Notes under the pieces: model-generated
The model's database searches: none
Seen by the model: the letters and a program-made list of their open reading frames with translations, nothing else
Told to the model about the DNA's origin: nothing
DNA from: Bodo saltans
Lineage: Eukaryota; Euglenozoa; Kinetoplastea; Eubodonida; Bodonidae
Direction of reading: 5' to 3'
Assembly: GCA_001460835.1 (NCBI GenBank)
Contig: CYKH01000459.1
Coordinates: 22,705 to 86,704 of the forward strand
Length of the DNA stretch: 64,000 nucleotides
Translations under genes and position numbers: made by a program
Part shown: piece after piece, positions 48,169 to 58,041 of the stretch
Numbering within the stretch: position 1 is the first letter of the stretch
How the letters are laid out: each line of letters opens with the position of its first letter

Positions 48169-49461
48169 ATGAAGTTCGGAAAGCGTATGCAAGAGGAGAT
48201 GCTCGAGCACTGGGCAGCATACTATGTGTCGTACAAGCGTCTGAAGCAACTTTGTATCCGCTCACCGCTGAGGGGAGAACGCTTCACAACAGAATTATTC
48301 AAAGTGATTCGGGAAGAATTGAAAAAAGCCGAAGATCACTTCCGCACGCTCCTTGAGGAGCTGACTGTCCAGCACGATACGTTAGTGGCTTCAGAACAGC
48401 TGGACCGAGATTCGCCGGTCGCCCCTCGTGGCACCCCGCACAACTTTGCGGGCTCCTTCTTCCCCCAGCGGAAGTCGAAGCGCAGACATCATAAAAGCGG
48501 CGACGAAGCTCTTCAAGGAACCGAAATGACCAACGCCGCCGGCAACACGAGCATCACTGAGATCAACGCCTCATTCCCCGAAGGCAATAACTCTGGCTAC
48601 TCCAGTGTTGACAACGAACAACAACACGCCTCAGCCCCAAAGCCTTGGGAGAGAAATGAGGACGAGGGGTTATGTTCGAAGATCATGTCGCCTATGAAGA
48701 GCGTCTTCATGCGTATCATTTCCCAAAGCACACGTAGTGCGGAGGGAAGCGGGGATATTCGTGTGTTGCGCAGTCAGTTTATTGAGTGGTACGCCAGCGC
48801 CCATCGTCTAGAGCACTTTGCAGAGCTGAATCTTGAAGCATTGCGGAAAACGTTGAAAAAACTCGTCAAGCACCGTGGGGAGGAGGGTGACTTCACCAAT
48901 GCGGTGGAGGCAGAAATTGCCATGTCGCCACTCTCCACGCTTCTTCCTAAACTCCATCAAATGTCGACGATGATTTCCCAAGACTTTCACCGTCGGTTCG
49001 ATGAGCCCCTCGACATGTACAAAGACTTGGTCATGAACACCAAAGAGCAATGGCACGCGAAATGGCGATTTGTGCTGCTCTCCGCTATCGTGTTTGGTGC
49101 TGCCATGTCCTCGCCCATATTCGTGGAACACGCAGCGGCGCACAAGTGCTTTGCGTTGTTTGCGCTCGTGGTGACGATGTGGATCACCGAGGCGATCCCT
49201 TTCTTTTGCACTGCTATGCTCATTCCCATTGTGGCGGTGCCTCTTGGTATTCTGCGAGATCCAACATCCGGCGAGGTGGCGTCGCCTGTGATTTCTTCGC
49301 GTATCATGTTGTCCCACGTGTTTGATCACGTTCAAATTCTCGTGTTGGGCGGCCTCACCATCGCGAAGGCGCTCTCAAAGGTTCGACTAGAGGATGTTGC
49401 CGCATCATGGCTGCATGTATTCTGCGAGATCCAACATCCGGCGAGGTGGCGTCGCCCGTGA
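48169..49461 (+). CDS. PHO91-like: SPX-domain phosphate transporter (PHO91-like), N-terminal part
   Basis: An SPX domain opens at the ATG at 48169 (MKFGKRMQEEMLEHWAAYYV, YKRLKQLC). It closes with NLEALRKTLKKLVKHRG, whose Lys cluster is the inositol-pyrophosphate-binding surface in known SPX proteins. The insert between is Ser/Asn-rich. Transmembrane segments of the divalent anion:sodium symporter family begin at about residue 290 (FVLLSAIVFGAAMSSPIFV, WITEAIPFFCTAMLIPIVAV). PHO91 proteins move phosphate across vacuolar or acidocalcisome membranes; that location is inferred. The frame breaks at about 49417 because of a 170-bp duplication. Removing one unit gives one frame of 814 residues to 50783. 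Confidence 0.85.
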   Translation: MKFGKRMQEEMLEHWAAYYVSYKRLKQLCIRSPLRGERFTTELFKVIREELKKAEDHFRTLLEELTVQHDTLVASEQLDRDSPVAPRGTPHNFAGSFFPQRKSKRRHHKSGDEALQGTEMTNAAGNTSITEINASFPEGNNSGYSSVDNEQQHASAPKPWERNEDEGLCSKIMSPMKSVFMRIISQSTRSAEGSGDIRVLRSQFIEWYASAHRLEHFAELNLEALRKTLKKLVKHRGEEGDFTNAVEAEIAMSPLSTLLPKLHQMSTMISQDFHRRFDEPLDMYKDLVMNTKEQWHAKWRFVLLSAIVFGAAMSSPIFVEHAAAHKCFALFALVVTMWITEAIPFFCTAMLIPIVAVPLGILRDPTSGEVASPVISSRIMLSHVFDHVQILVLGGLTIAKALSKVRLEDVAASWLHVFCEIQHPARWRRP

Positions 49462-49586
49462 TTTCTTCCCGTATTATGTTGTCCCACGTGTTTGATCATG
49501 TTCAAATTCTTGTGTTGGGCGGCCTCACCATCGCGAAGGCGCTCTCAAAGGTTCGACTAGAGGATGTTGCCGCATCATGGCTGCAT
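49247..49586 (+). repeat. 170-bp head-to-tail duplication inside the transporter gene
   Basis: Units 49247-49416 and 49417-49586 differ at five positions, all third codon positions and all synonymous (Pro, Ser, Ile, His, Leu). The length is not a multiple of three, so the duplication shifts the frame. Confidence 0.93.
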
Positions 49587-50783
49587 CACCACACCGCCCA
49601 CCGTCCGTCACTTTACCTATTAGGCGTCATGGTCCTTTCTTGCCTCCTGTGCAGCTTCGTTTCCAACGTTGCAGCGCCGTTGTTGGTGCTTGGCGTCATT
49701 CAAAAAACCTTGTGGGAGTTCCCCTCCGACACCAACGCGCCAAAAGCAATCCTTCTGGGCCTCGCCATTGCATGCAACTTAGGTGGCATGCTCTCTCCCA
49801 TTGCCTCGCCGCAAAACGCAGTTGCGCTGCAAGTTCTCACGTTCCACAATGTGAGCTTCTCTTCATGGGTGGCCATCTCTCTACCTCTTGTCGCGGTAGC
49901 GTTGTTAGGGGCTTGGTGGCTGCTGCTATGGTGGTTCAACCCCTTTGAACATGTCTCGTACATTCCGTTGCAAGTCACATCGACACACAACGCAAACATT
50001 CGTACGCCGCGCTCAGTGGAGACAATATTTGTGGTGACGGTGTCGCTCATCACTGTTGTGTTGTGGTGTCTGCCAGCAAGTCTGTTGTTTGGCGATACCG
50101 GCATCATTGCCCTCATCCCCATCGTGCTGTTCTTTGGTGTCGGTGTTCTCAAAAAAGAAGATTTTAACACGTTATCGTGGCACTTGATGTTCTTGCTCGC
50201 AGGGGGCAACATGCTCGGTGTGTGTGCAAGGGACTCGCACATGGTGGACCTCGTGGCGTCCCTCATGGAGGCATTCGTTGCATCGCAGAGTGCGTACGTG
50301 ACGGTTGCAGTGGTGATTTGTAGCGTTGGGCTGGTCACCACTTTCGTGTCACACACGGTGGCTGCCATGATCTTGCTGCCTATTGTCGCGAAGATCGGTT
50401 TTATGCTGCCGGCGGCTGGCCACAGCGGCGCTGCAGCAGTTGCAGTGGCAAGTGCGACGAAAATAGGTCATCATGTCGCCACCACTACTTTTGCGCCAGC
50501 TGTGGCGGCAACGGTGCAGCATCACTTCAGTTGGCATTCTCTCTTCACAGCTAGCGCCATCTCCCCCGCCACGTTAGTGTTCTTGAGTGTGTTGATGTGC
50601 TCTGGGGCGATGGCGTTTCCCATTAGCTCTTTCCCGAACGTCAACAGTCTTCTCGCAGAAGATGAATTCGGAAAGCCTTACCTTGCCGCACGTGACTTCT
50701 TGGGAATCGGCACAGTGATTACATTGTTCCTCGTTGTGTCGTTGGCAACGTGGATGCTTCCTCTGACCGCACTGTTCATCTGA
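49407..50783 (+). CDS. PHO91-like: SPX-domain phosphate transporter (PHO91-like), C-terminal part
   Basis: The rest of the transporter, from the second duplicate unit on; real homology begins at about 49417. It supplies most transmembrane helices of the SLC13/DASS fold, including FVSNVAAPLLVLGVIQ, the Asn/Pro-rich IACNLGGMLSPIASPQNAVA, GFMLPAAGHSGAAAVAVA-like re-entrant sequence, and SSGAMAFPISSFPNVNSL-type sequence near the end (actual start CSGAMAF). Family members bind substrate and sodium near such S-N-x/T and P-x-N motifs. It has no start codon context or spacer of its own, so it is the 3' portion of the gene at 48169. Confidence 0.85.
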   Translation: MAACILRDPTSGEVASPVISSRIMLSHVFDHVQILVLGGLTIAKALSKVRLEDVAASWLHHHTAHRPSLYLLGVMVLSCLLCSFVSNVAAPLLVLGVIQKTLWEFPSDTNAPKAILLGLAIACNLGGMLSPIASPQNAVALQVLTFHNVSFSSWVAISLPLVAVALLGAWWLLLWWFNPFEHVSYIPLQVTSTHNANIRTPRSVETIFVVTVSLITVVLWCLPASLLFGDTGIIALIPIVLFFGVGVLKKEDFNTLSWHLMFLLAGGNMLGVCARDSHMVDLVASLMEAFVASQSAYVTVAVVICSVGLVTTFVSHTVAAMILLPIVAKIGFMLPAAGHSGAAAVAVASATKIGHHVATTTFAPAVAATVQHHFSWHSLFTASAISPATLVFLSVLMCSGAMAFPISSFPNVNSLLAEDEFGKPYLAARDFLGIGTVITLFLVVSLATWMLPLTALFI

Positions 50784-51239
50784 GTTCTGGGGGATTGCAA
50801 CAAGTCACACAAAAAACACAAACAGCCAGAGAAATCCCCTCACTTCCGAACATCATCAAACACAAAATACATCAACACAGCAAAAGAAAGAAAAGGACAC
50901 GCAACGGAAATTTGAGAACGAATTCACACACTTTCTTCCCCCCAATGTCACAAAGGCCGTCTCATACTCACATCAGTTGAATTTTCTTAAGTTGTTCCCC
51001 TTTTTTGACGATGATATCGCAATAAAGTTAGGATAGTGTGCAAGACAAAATTATCCACGCGACGTTGAGTACTGGAAGGAAAGGGAATTGCTCATCCTTA
51101 AGCTTCCAACCGCCTCGGTATTAGCCGTTGTTCGTCGCGTCCGATTGCAAGGACTTGTTTTGTTTTGGTGAACTGTTTTGCTTTGTCGTGTCGCCGCGCG
51201 CAAACTACATAGTTTTTTTTTGCGTGCGCGCAGCTGTAA
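50784..51239 (+). other. intergenic spacer
   Basis: A 456-bp spacer: an A-rich 3' UTR-like block (50805-50930), T-rich tracts near 50985-51005 and 51155-51185, and a clear acceptor signal at 51213-51233. No gene is seen. Confidence 0.5.
51213..51233 (+). promoter_or_regulatory. predicted trans-splice acceptor
   Basis: A run of nine T followed by GCGTGCGCGCAG, with the first AG after the tract at 51232-51233. This leaves a six-base leader before the ATG at 51240. Confidence 0.5.
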
Positions 51240-52469
51240 ATGACGGAAGAGTACAACACGGCCTCCTCTTATCAAAGTGCCGCCTCGCGAGAGGTGGACG
51301 TCGTTGTCAACACCAGCAACTTGAGTATTGGCGGTGGTGCTTTGGAGGAGCCTTCGTTCTCCACGACGTCGCTTGTCTCTACGGATACTTCTTCACACCC
51401 TTCGCACTCTGTGAGCAACTCCGTGAACTATTTAGGCGATGATGAGAGTGCAGCCGATGAGGTGTTTGAGGAGGACGGGGAAGAGGATGACTATGAAGAA
51501 GACGATGAACTTGTTGACGTGACTGATCGCCGGAGGTCGTCAAAGCGGCACAGCGCCACATCCTGCCGCAAGTGGGACGCCGATGTGGATGAACAGTGCA
51601 GCACCACCGCCGCTGCTCGTGCAGCGTCCTCCTATGAGTACCTCTGCGTATGGAAGCACAGCGAGCCAACGTGGGAGTCACGGCCGTGTATCGAGGAAAT
51701 GGGGTTCGTTCGATGGTGTGAAAGAATGGACGAACTGAAAAAGCCGGACAACCAAGGTAAACCATTGTCAGTAACTCATGTTGTCCGGGGTAATGGCCCT
51801 GCAGCTGCTCTTGCGGTTGCAGGGAGCAGCACCGGCAACAAAATTGACGTCTTCCCTGGGCAGCTAATCGAGCAGCTCGGGTCGCTACGAATTTTCCTCA
51901 ACATGACGCAAGGGGATCTCAAGAACTATAAAGTGCTTCGATATGCCGCTGTTGGAAGTACCAAGTTGGAAAGAGCATTTTTTCAACTGTGGCATCTGAA
52001 GGACAGTCGTGCACGACCAGATTTATGCTACGTTGTCGTTGACGTGGATGCATTACACGACATGTGGGCCAAGGGGATCCGCAGCAACGCGAAAAAGCTG
52101 CAAGAAAACTTTCCGGCTCCGCATGATCAATACCTCTGGTGCTGTGCGTTCCCAGAGGCGCCGCTGACGGCTGCGGCATCGGGCGGTCCGGTTGCGCTTT
52201 GTCTCTGTGCTGCTCAAACAAAAAAGCCCTTCCTCGACAGCAGCTGGGACGTCTATTCCCGCAAAAACGGTTGGTTTCCGATGCCGTTTGACTCAACTAA
52301 AATAGTGCCCCTGGTGGTGTATGACGTCAGACCAGCGTATGTGCTCGAAGGGATGGATGTGCTGCTGTCCAAGGAGCCAAGAGACATGGAAAGTTTTACC
52401 AAGTTAGTGGAAGGGTTGCCGAAAGTTGAAACAAAGAAAGCCGAGCGAGCGTCGCAGCAACGACGATGA
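51240..52469 (+). CDS. acidic protein with chromo-like segment
   Basis: 409 residues. The N-terminal 130 residues are Ser-rich, then very acidic (EEDGEEDDYEEDDELVD). Residues ~132-165 resemble a chromodomain strand pair (YEYLCVWKHSEPTWES; compare the Y-L-V-K-W-K...T-W-E pattern). The C-terminal ~200 residues look globular (FFQLWHLKDSRARPDLCYVV, PVALCLCAAQ, IVPLVVYDVRPAYVLEG). The last element recalls the final strand of PARP catalytic domains, but the H-Y-E triad is not evident. Both domain suggestions are weak. Nuclear function would fit but is not shown. Confidence 0.6.
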   Translation: MTEEYNTASSYQSAASREVDVVVNTSNLSIGGGALEEPSFSTTSLVSTDTSSHPSHSVSNSVNYLGDDESAADEVFEEDGEEDDYEEDDELVDVTDRRRSSKRHSATSCRKWDADVDEQCSTTAAARAASSYEYLCVWKHSEPTWESRPCIEEMGFVRWCERMDELKKPDNQGKPLSVTHVVRGNGPAAALAVAGSSTGNKIDVFPGQLIEQLGSLRIFLNMTQGDLKNYKVLRYAAVGSTKLERAFFQLWHLKDSRARPDLCYVVVDVDALHDMWAKGIRSNAKKLQENFPAPHDQYLWCCAFPEAPLTAAASGGPVALCLCAAQTKKPFLDSSWDVYSRKNGWFPMPFDSTKIVPLVVYDVRPAYVLEGMDVLLSKEPRDMESFTKLVEGLPKVETKKAERASQQRR

Positions 52470-53054
52470 TGCAGATACATTTTAGCACATACTCCGTGTG
52501 AATGTGTTTGGTGGATTGTTGCCAAAACTGGCCAGAGAAATCGTATTATAATGCGGACATCAAAAAACAAAAACACGTCTGATGCGACACATGTCGATAA
52601 CACTCTTTTGGACTTTCTGCAACAGTAAAGATGCACCACGCACAACAAAAACACGTGAGTAGTCAGTAGTAGCGTTACGCTGCGTTGTTTTCCCCACACT
52701 TGTTGTTGTTTTATTACTTCACCACCACACACGTCTGTTACTGTGCGTTCCACTGATCTTTTTTTCCTCCCTTCTCAAAGATCGTTGGATGTTTCACATT
52801 TTTTTTGTTTTTGTTGTTGAAGTCATTCCAAAGTTGCATTTTTTGCCGTCATCTCTGTGAACTTTTGATCTGCACTCGAAGTGCTCGCATTTCACTCCTC
52901 GTCTCTTGCGTAGGTTCATAAAACGAGGTTACCACAACTAGGGGTCTTTTCATTCAACGGGCACAAACCTCTGCGCAGTCGTTTTCGTCTCCACAGCACA
53001 ACAAGTTCGATTCTTTCTTCATTTTTATTGTACTCTGTACTTCGCGTATTTTAG
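52470..53054 (+). other. intergenic spacer
   Basis: A 585-bp spacer. Two strong pyrimidine tracts followed by AG (AG near 52780, and the T-run at 52799-52820 with AG near 52821) are candidate acceptors for the following gene. The 5' half is A/T-rich 3' UTR-like sequence. No gene is seen. Confidence 0.45.
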
Positions 53055-54851
53055 ATGTCACTCGAGTTTAAAGTGTTGATTGACGCTGTAAAGCTACCGC
53101 CAGCGCTTGCCCGTCCATCCCCCCAAACAAGTACCTCCGCCTCCTACAAATATCAAGTGACGTGGACTGCTGGAGGCGGCAAGCATGCGAGCGAGGAGGG
53201 CGCTACTCTTGCTTTGGCAAACAGCGAGGGTGGTGAGGTCCTCTTTCATCATGATGCACTATTCAGAACTCCTAAATCGCCGGACCGTCTCCTTCAGCTA
53301 ACGGTGCTGCAGATTCGTAATCCGTCGTCCCTCTCTCCAACGCCCCGTGGTGGCTCTCAAGCATTGTCTCCTTCCGCTGGTGGAGGAGATGAGCGTACTG
53401 TGCTTGGGGTGTTGGTGATCGACCTCAACGCGCACACACCCAAGACGGCTGCTGTCACCTCGAAACAGCGGGCCACATTAGCATTATCGTTGTGCTCGTA
53501 CGACCCCCCTGCCATGATTCGATTGGAGGTGGAGTCAACAAAGTCGCACCTACCGTACGACCCTGAGGCAGAAGACCGGAAGCTTCTTGACGCTCGTCGT
53601 CGCTCGGCAAGTCGTCAACGATCAGTTCCGCAAGACACCTCCGACTCAAGCGCGTCGGCACCGCCGGTGGCAAGCAGAGGCGGATCGCTGTTATCCCCCC
53701 TTCCACTACCGCCCCAGATCATCCCGAGGACCTTAGACTACCCAAACTACCAGCACAGTGGGCGGCGCTCCCCGCCACGTGGTCACTCGGCTGGGACGAT
53801 CACATCTGGCGAAGACCTGCTTGACGATGACACGCTAGAAATTGCTCGATTGAAAGCGGCGCTGCACACGCTGACAAACGCGAACAAGCACTTACGGGAC
53901 GACAATACGCTGCTGCGCAATGCTGTGCAACGGGCACGCGAGGAACCAAATTACACCTATCAAGTGCAACGACAACCCTCCGTCGCATCTACGTCCTACA
54001 AGGCTGACGTCTCTGCAACTGGCGATGAGAACCTCGCCATCTCGCCGGAGCCGCGTGGACCCGTTGTTATTTCCCAAAACACGACGCATCAGCAGAACGC
54101 CATCGCAGATAATACCGCGATCCTTCAAGCTGAGATCGCAGTGCTGCAGCGCGGGCTAGCCGCTGCAAAGGAGCGCATTCAGCAAAAAGACTTCCTCGAG
54201 CAAGACTTGAAAGCTGAAATCCGATCACTTCAACAGACCAACCAATTCCAAGCAGAGGACATTGCGCGTCTAGAAGCAGAAGTACGGCACATCACCTCTA
54301 AAGAACGCCAGCTAGATCATGACGAAGCAGAGCTGCAGCAACAAAAGCGTACGGTGCTGGAACTTCAAGCCAGATCTCGCCTCCTTGCGGTGGAGCTCCA
54401 AAATGAAGAACACTTGCGCGGAAAACTCGATGAGGAACACAAAGCACTTCGAAAAGAATACGATCACGTTGTCAAGAGGCGTCAGCAATCGGAAGAAGAA
54501 GACGCACTTCGGCGCGGTGCTCACAAGGCCCTCGTGGTGCAGCTTGAGCTCCGCATCAGTCAGGCCCAAGAAGAGCTGGAAAGTTTGCACAAGTATGCTG
54601 CGGATGCAAATGAGCGATGTCGCTCCATTGCGCACATTGTGGAATCCCAATCGAAGATTATTGAAACAAAGAATGGTAAAATCAAAGGTCTCAAATCTCT
54701 CCTCGAGGCGCAAGACATTTACAAGAAGATGATGGAGCGCAGTTCTCAGCAGCTCGGGGCGTCGTCCGCTAAACGTGCAACCTCTCCTAGCGCCTCTGCA
54801 AGACCTTCTACGCCTCGGGCTGGCGGCGGTGCCGGCGCAGTGAAACGCTAA
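53055..54851 (+). CDS. NT-C2-like domain and long coiled-coil protein
   Basis: 598 residues. The first ~160 residues are beta-rich with the pattern of an N-terminal C2 domain (LEFKVLIDAVKLPPAL, YQVTWTAGG, VLGVLVIDLNAH, LALSLCSYDPPAMIRLEVES), as in EEIG1/EHBP1-type proteins. Residues ~160-270 are a Ser/Pro/Arg-rich linker. From ~270 to 560 a long coiled coil runs (LEIARLKAALHTLTNANKHL, KERQLDHDEAELQQQK), followed by a basic Ser/Pro tail. Such proteins often link membranes or basal bodies to the cytoskeleton; no specific role is shown. The ATG at 53055 is first in frame. Confidence 0.7.
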   Translation: MSLEFKVLIDAVKLPPALARPSPQTSTSASYKYQVTWTAGGGKHASEEGATLALANSEGGEVLFHHDALFRTPKSPDRLLQLTVLQIRNPSSLSPTPRGGSQALSPSAGGGDERTVLGVLVIDLNAHTPKTAAVTSKQRATLALSLCSYDPPAMIRLEVESTKSHLPYDPEAEDRKLLDARRRSASRQRSVPQDTSDSSASAPPVASRGGSLLSPLPLPPQIIPRTLDYPNYQHSGRRSPPRGHSAGTITSGEDLLDDDTLEIARLKAALHTLTNANKHLRDDNTLLRNAVQRAREEPNYTYQVQRQPSVASTSYKADVSATGDENLAISPEPRGPVVISQNTTHQQNAIADNTAILQAEIAVLQRGLAAAKERIQQKDFLEQDLKAEIRSLQQTNQFQAEDIARLEAEVRHITSKERQLDHDEAELQQQKRTVLELQARSRLLAVELQNEEHLRGKLDEEHKALRKEYDHVVKRRQQSEEEDALRRGAHKALVVQLELRISQAQEELESLHKYAADANERCRSIAHIVESQSKIIETKNGKIKGLKSLLEAQDIYKKMMERSSQQLGASSAKRATSPSASARPSTPRAGGGAGAVKR

Positions 54852-55080
54852 GAAGAAAACACTCCTAGACTATCGGAACCAGTGACAGTGACGTGGGGAC
54901 AGCCTGCTCTGCAATCAACGCATTCTGGCAACCTCGTTGTACCTCTTTCAAAGATTTTTTCTTTTGTGTTTCGGAAGAAATTAAATTCACTGTCTCTGCG
55001 CATTCTCAAATCTTCCATGTTCTCTCCTCGATTTATTATTCCTGCATATCTTTAGCCAACACATCAATTTTAGTAAGAGA

Positions 55081-55650
55081 ATGCACGGAATCACCACCAT
55101 GGTGTCCCATCGGCTCGTCACAGCACGCGACCTTGCGTCACTCCCCCGCAACGCCCCCCATCGTAACCTCGAGGCGCAGATTGTGGTTCAGCACACCATT
55201 CCTACGAGGCAGTGTGAGTTCGATGAAGACAGCACGGTGTTCACCGTTCGTGGTACCGACGTCGTAAGCAAACAGTCGATTCGTTATTACTTCTACAATG
55301 AGTGGGCAACAGCGGCGTCGTTCTTAGGCATCGGTGATGTGGTCACACTAAAAGGCTTTGTAGTGATTGATGTGCCGTACTTTCGGCACGAGGAAGCCTC
55401 ACCCGATGACTTACCTAGTGGTGCCCCGGACGCTCTGCCCCCTCCGCCGCCACAATATTTCCTGACCCCCTGCAGGGGTAACGCGACGTCGTTGGCAGTT
55501 GCGCAGCCGGCTGAACAAGGCGATACCATTGAAGTGACGGTAGCGCCGCCTTCGTTCGAGCCAACAGCTCGAGTGATCAAACGCCGAACGGAAGGAGTTT
55601 CTTTGGCGGCGGGGAAGACGTTGGACGATGGGATCAGCAGGGCTGTGTAA
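55081..55650 (+). CDS. small protein with OB-fold-like core
   Basis: 189 residues. The core at ~30-110 alternates strands in a manner resembling an OB fold (LEAQIVVQHTIPTRQCEF, STVFTVRGTD, SIRYYFYNEWATAASFLGIG, VVTLKGFVVI). This would suggest single-stranded nucleic acid binding, but no definitive motif is seen. A Pro-rich loop and a basic tail follow. Starts at 55081 or 55099 (MVSHRL) are both possible. The family is not recognised. Confidence 0.6.
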   Translation: MHGITTMVSHRLVTARDLASLPRNAPHRNLEAQIVVQHTIPTRQCEFDEDSTVFTVRGTDVVSKQSIRYYFYNEWATAASFLGIGDVVTLKGFVVIDVPYFRHEEASPDDLPSGAPDALPPPPPQYFLTPCRGNATSLAVAQPAEQGDTIEVTVAPPSFEPTARVIKRRTEGVSLAAGKTLDDGISRAV

Positions 55651-55700
55651 GCGCACCTGGCTTCGAGCTCTGCCTTCGGTTTTTATGATTGCTGGTCGAA

Positions 55701-56400
55701 CACCACGGCAACGTTGTTGTCGATGGTTGCAAGTTAGGATAGGGAGGCGGACTAGTTGGTTCGTAGTTAGGATAGGGAGGGGCGATGGATGCTCCAAAAC
55801 AACAATGTACAATCACATCAACTCGGCGATTTTATTTTCTTTTCTTGTTTTATTTTTGGGGGTCCACACTCGTGTTACCACTCCATTGTGTCTCAAGTGT
55901 GAAAGAAAACGCAGAATTCTCTCACTCTCACAGACCACGATACCCATACAGCATATTTACCCATAGAGAAATCTCTCTCATCCTTCATCTCATTCTCAGT
56001 TCATGCCTTCCGTATCCGCACCGTATATACCCTTAGTACGTGTTCAACCTCACCACGGCAACGTTGTTGTCGATGGTTGCAAGTTAGGATAGGGAGGCGG
56101 ACTAGTTGGTTCGTAGTTAGGATAGGGAGGGGCGATGGATGCTCCAAAACAACAATGTACAATCACATCAACTCGGCGATTTTATTTTCTTTTCTTGTTT
56201 TATTTTTGGGGGTCCACACTCGTGTTACCACTCCATTGTGTCTCAAGTGTGAAAGAAAACGCAGAATTCTCTCACTCTCACAGACCACGATACCCATACA
56301 GCATATTTACCCATAGAGAAATCTCTCTCATCCTTCATCTCATTCTCAGTTCATGCCTTCCGTATCCGCACCGTATATACCCTTAGTACGTGTTCAACCT
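55701..56400 (+). repeat. 350-bp head-to-tail duplication of the LRR gene's leader and first codons
   Basis: Units 55701-56050 and 56051-56400 appear identical. Each contains a leader with a long T-rich tract and the first 16 codons of the LRR gene. Each also has a smaller internal repeat of gttaggatagggagg about 34 bp apart. The spacer between the OB-fold-like gene and the LRR gene is otherwise gene-free. Confidence 0.92.
56003..56092 (+). pseudogene. truncated 5' copy of the LRR gene
   Basis: 29 codons starting MPSVSAPYIPLVRVQP, identical to the start of the LRR gene, then running into the duplicated leader and stopping. A by-product of the 350-bp duplication. Confidence 0.8.
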
Positions 56401-57837
56401 CAAGGCTTGTATCTGTACTTCTGCAAAGAGCTGGACCTCCATCCGAACAGCGGTGTTGTGGAGCGGCTCGCGAAAGTCTGCCTGCTGTGTGGCGTTGGTG
56501 CAGTGGGAGTCGACACACCTTCCTCGGCGGACACAACCACAGCACCGGAAGATCACAGTCACGACGATTCTACCGCCACGGAAGGAATTGTGGTGGTTGG
56601 TTGTGGTGACCGGGCTGTGGACTCCGATGCCCAGCAGCACACCATCACGCCGGATGTCAATTCGTCCCTCCCTGCTATACTCGCAGAAGATCGACACAAA
56701 AGTGATACGACGAACGCCACGGGTGCTCATCGTATGACAGGAGGGACTGGCGACACGGCACAACTCGCCACGATTGGCAACAACAACTCGTTATCCTCGT
56801 CCTCATCGCTTTGCGAGGGCTCAACAGATTCCATTCTCAACCTCTCTTCCAATTTCGTCGGCAGTGAAGGGCTTCGGCCACTGCTCCAAACAATCCGCGT
56901 CGTTCACTTTTTCACCAAGTTGGACCTTTCCGGCCACGGAGTGAACTCTGATGATGTGGCGGAAATAGTGAAATACTTGGACGGTGTGCACTCTCTTCGG
57001 TCCCTTGCACTGAATCAAAACCCCCGTATCACTCAAGCAGGCGGACGATACCTGAAACTGTTTGCTGCATCGAATGTCAATGTGAGCGACATTCAGGTAG
57101 ACGGCACCAGTATCACCCTTGCTCTCAAAAAAGTGATCTACGGGCTCTGCAACGCCAATCAAGCACTCCGCAAGAATCCTGTGTTGTACGAGGACAAAGC
57201 CCTGTGGCAACACCGCCGTCGCCACTCTGTTGGCATGATGGGATCATCCCCCCAGCCAACTCCAATGAAACGTGACAAACAACCTGTCTCGATATCTCCG
57301 CTTGCTTCGTCAAGGGGCGCCGGTGATGCCGCCGCAGCGGTGGGGCATGGTTCCGCTAGCCGCCAAGATAGCGCCAGTAGGGGGAACTCGACGGTATTGA
57401 TGTCTCACCCAGCAGCGGACGCACAACGTCAACCACCTGCTGTCATACTTCCTCCGTTCTATAGTGCCCCTTTCCTCCCTGCGCTACTGCATGCAGATGG
57501 TATCCTTCTGACAGGTGGTGGGGGGAGCAGCAGAGTCTCCCCTCCGGTAACCCCAATGCGCCCCACGAACATGTCCGCCCCAAGCAGCGAAGATGTCCTC
57601 CGGCGCGTGGGTGGGGGTGATGTCGCAGTGTCTGTCAGTCCTGCAGCAGTGGATCCTCTTGAAGGACCGTTGGAGGCCATCGACTACGTGTTCGCCTCTG
57701 CCCTTCCCCATTATATCAATGGGGGACAGCAGCAGCCACGTCACGCGAGCTCCCAACATGCAATCACTCGCGCAAGCCCGCATGACGAGTTTCCCGCTTT
57801 GCAGCTGCTGCGCGATGCAATGTATGATCTACAATAA
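56353..57837 (+). CDS. leucine-rich-repeat (RNI-like) protein
   Basis: 494 residues. LRR-type repeats at ~155-240 include LNLSSNFVGSEGLRPLLQTI, LDLSGHGVNSDDVAEIVKYL and LALNQNPRITQAGGRYL, the ribonuclease-inhibitor-like class. The N-terminal region and the C-terminal ~220 residues are Ser/Pro/Gly low complexity. The protein is a likely interaction scaffold; no catalytic motif. The segment YLYFCKELDLHPNSGVVERL near the start resembles a repeat flank. The true start is the ATG at 56353, since the upstream identical copy is truncated. Confidence 0.75.
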   Translation: MPSVSAPYIPLVRVQPQGLYLYFCKELDLHPNSGVVERLAKVCLLCGVGAVGVDTPSSADTTTAPEDHSHDDSTATEGIVVVGCGDRAVDSDAQQHTITPDVNSSLPAILAEDRHKSDTTNATGAHRMTGGTGDTAQLATIGNNNSLSSSSSLCEGSTDSILNLSSNFVGSEGLRPLLQTIRVVHFFTKLDLSGHGVNSDDVAEIVKYLDGVHSLRSLALNQNPRITQAGGRYLKLFAASNVNVSDIQVDGTSITLALKKVIYGLCNANQALRKNPVLYEDKALWQHRRRHSVGMMGSSPQPTPMKRDKQPVSISPLASSRGAGDAAAAVGHGSASRQDSASRGNSTVLMSHPAADAQRQPPAVILPPFYSAPFLPALLHADGILLTGGGGSSRVSPPVTPMRPTNMSAPSSEDVLRRVGGGDVAVSVSPAAVDPLEGPLEAIDYVFASALPHYINGGQQQPRHASSQHAITRASPHDEFPALQLLRDAMYDLQ

Positions 57838-58041
57838 ACACACAAGAAATACACAATACCTTTGCATGCTCATTGACGCGTGAAAGGTATTGATTGACAA
57901 CACATGTACGTTTTCTTCTCATCCTGGATGTATGAATTAGTTTAACTTCAGTACACACACACCATTTGATTTTATCGTGCCTGATTAGCGCGCACAAATA
58001 TTAATCGCTGAAACACACGATCAACCTCCCATCGCAACCTT

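Noticed and set aside
55733-55790. Interstitial telomere-like sequence
   Set aside because: Only isolated TTAGGATAGGG matches; there is no run of the TTAGGG telomere unit.
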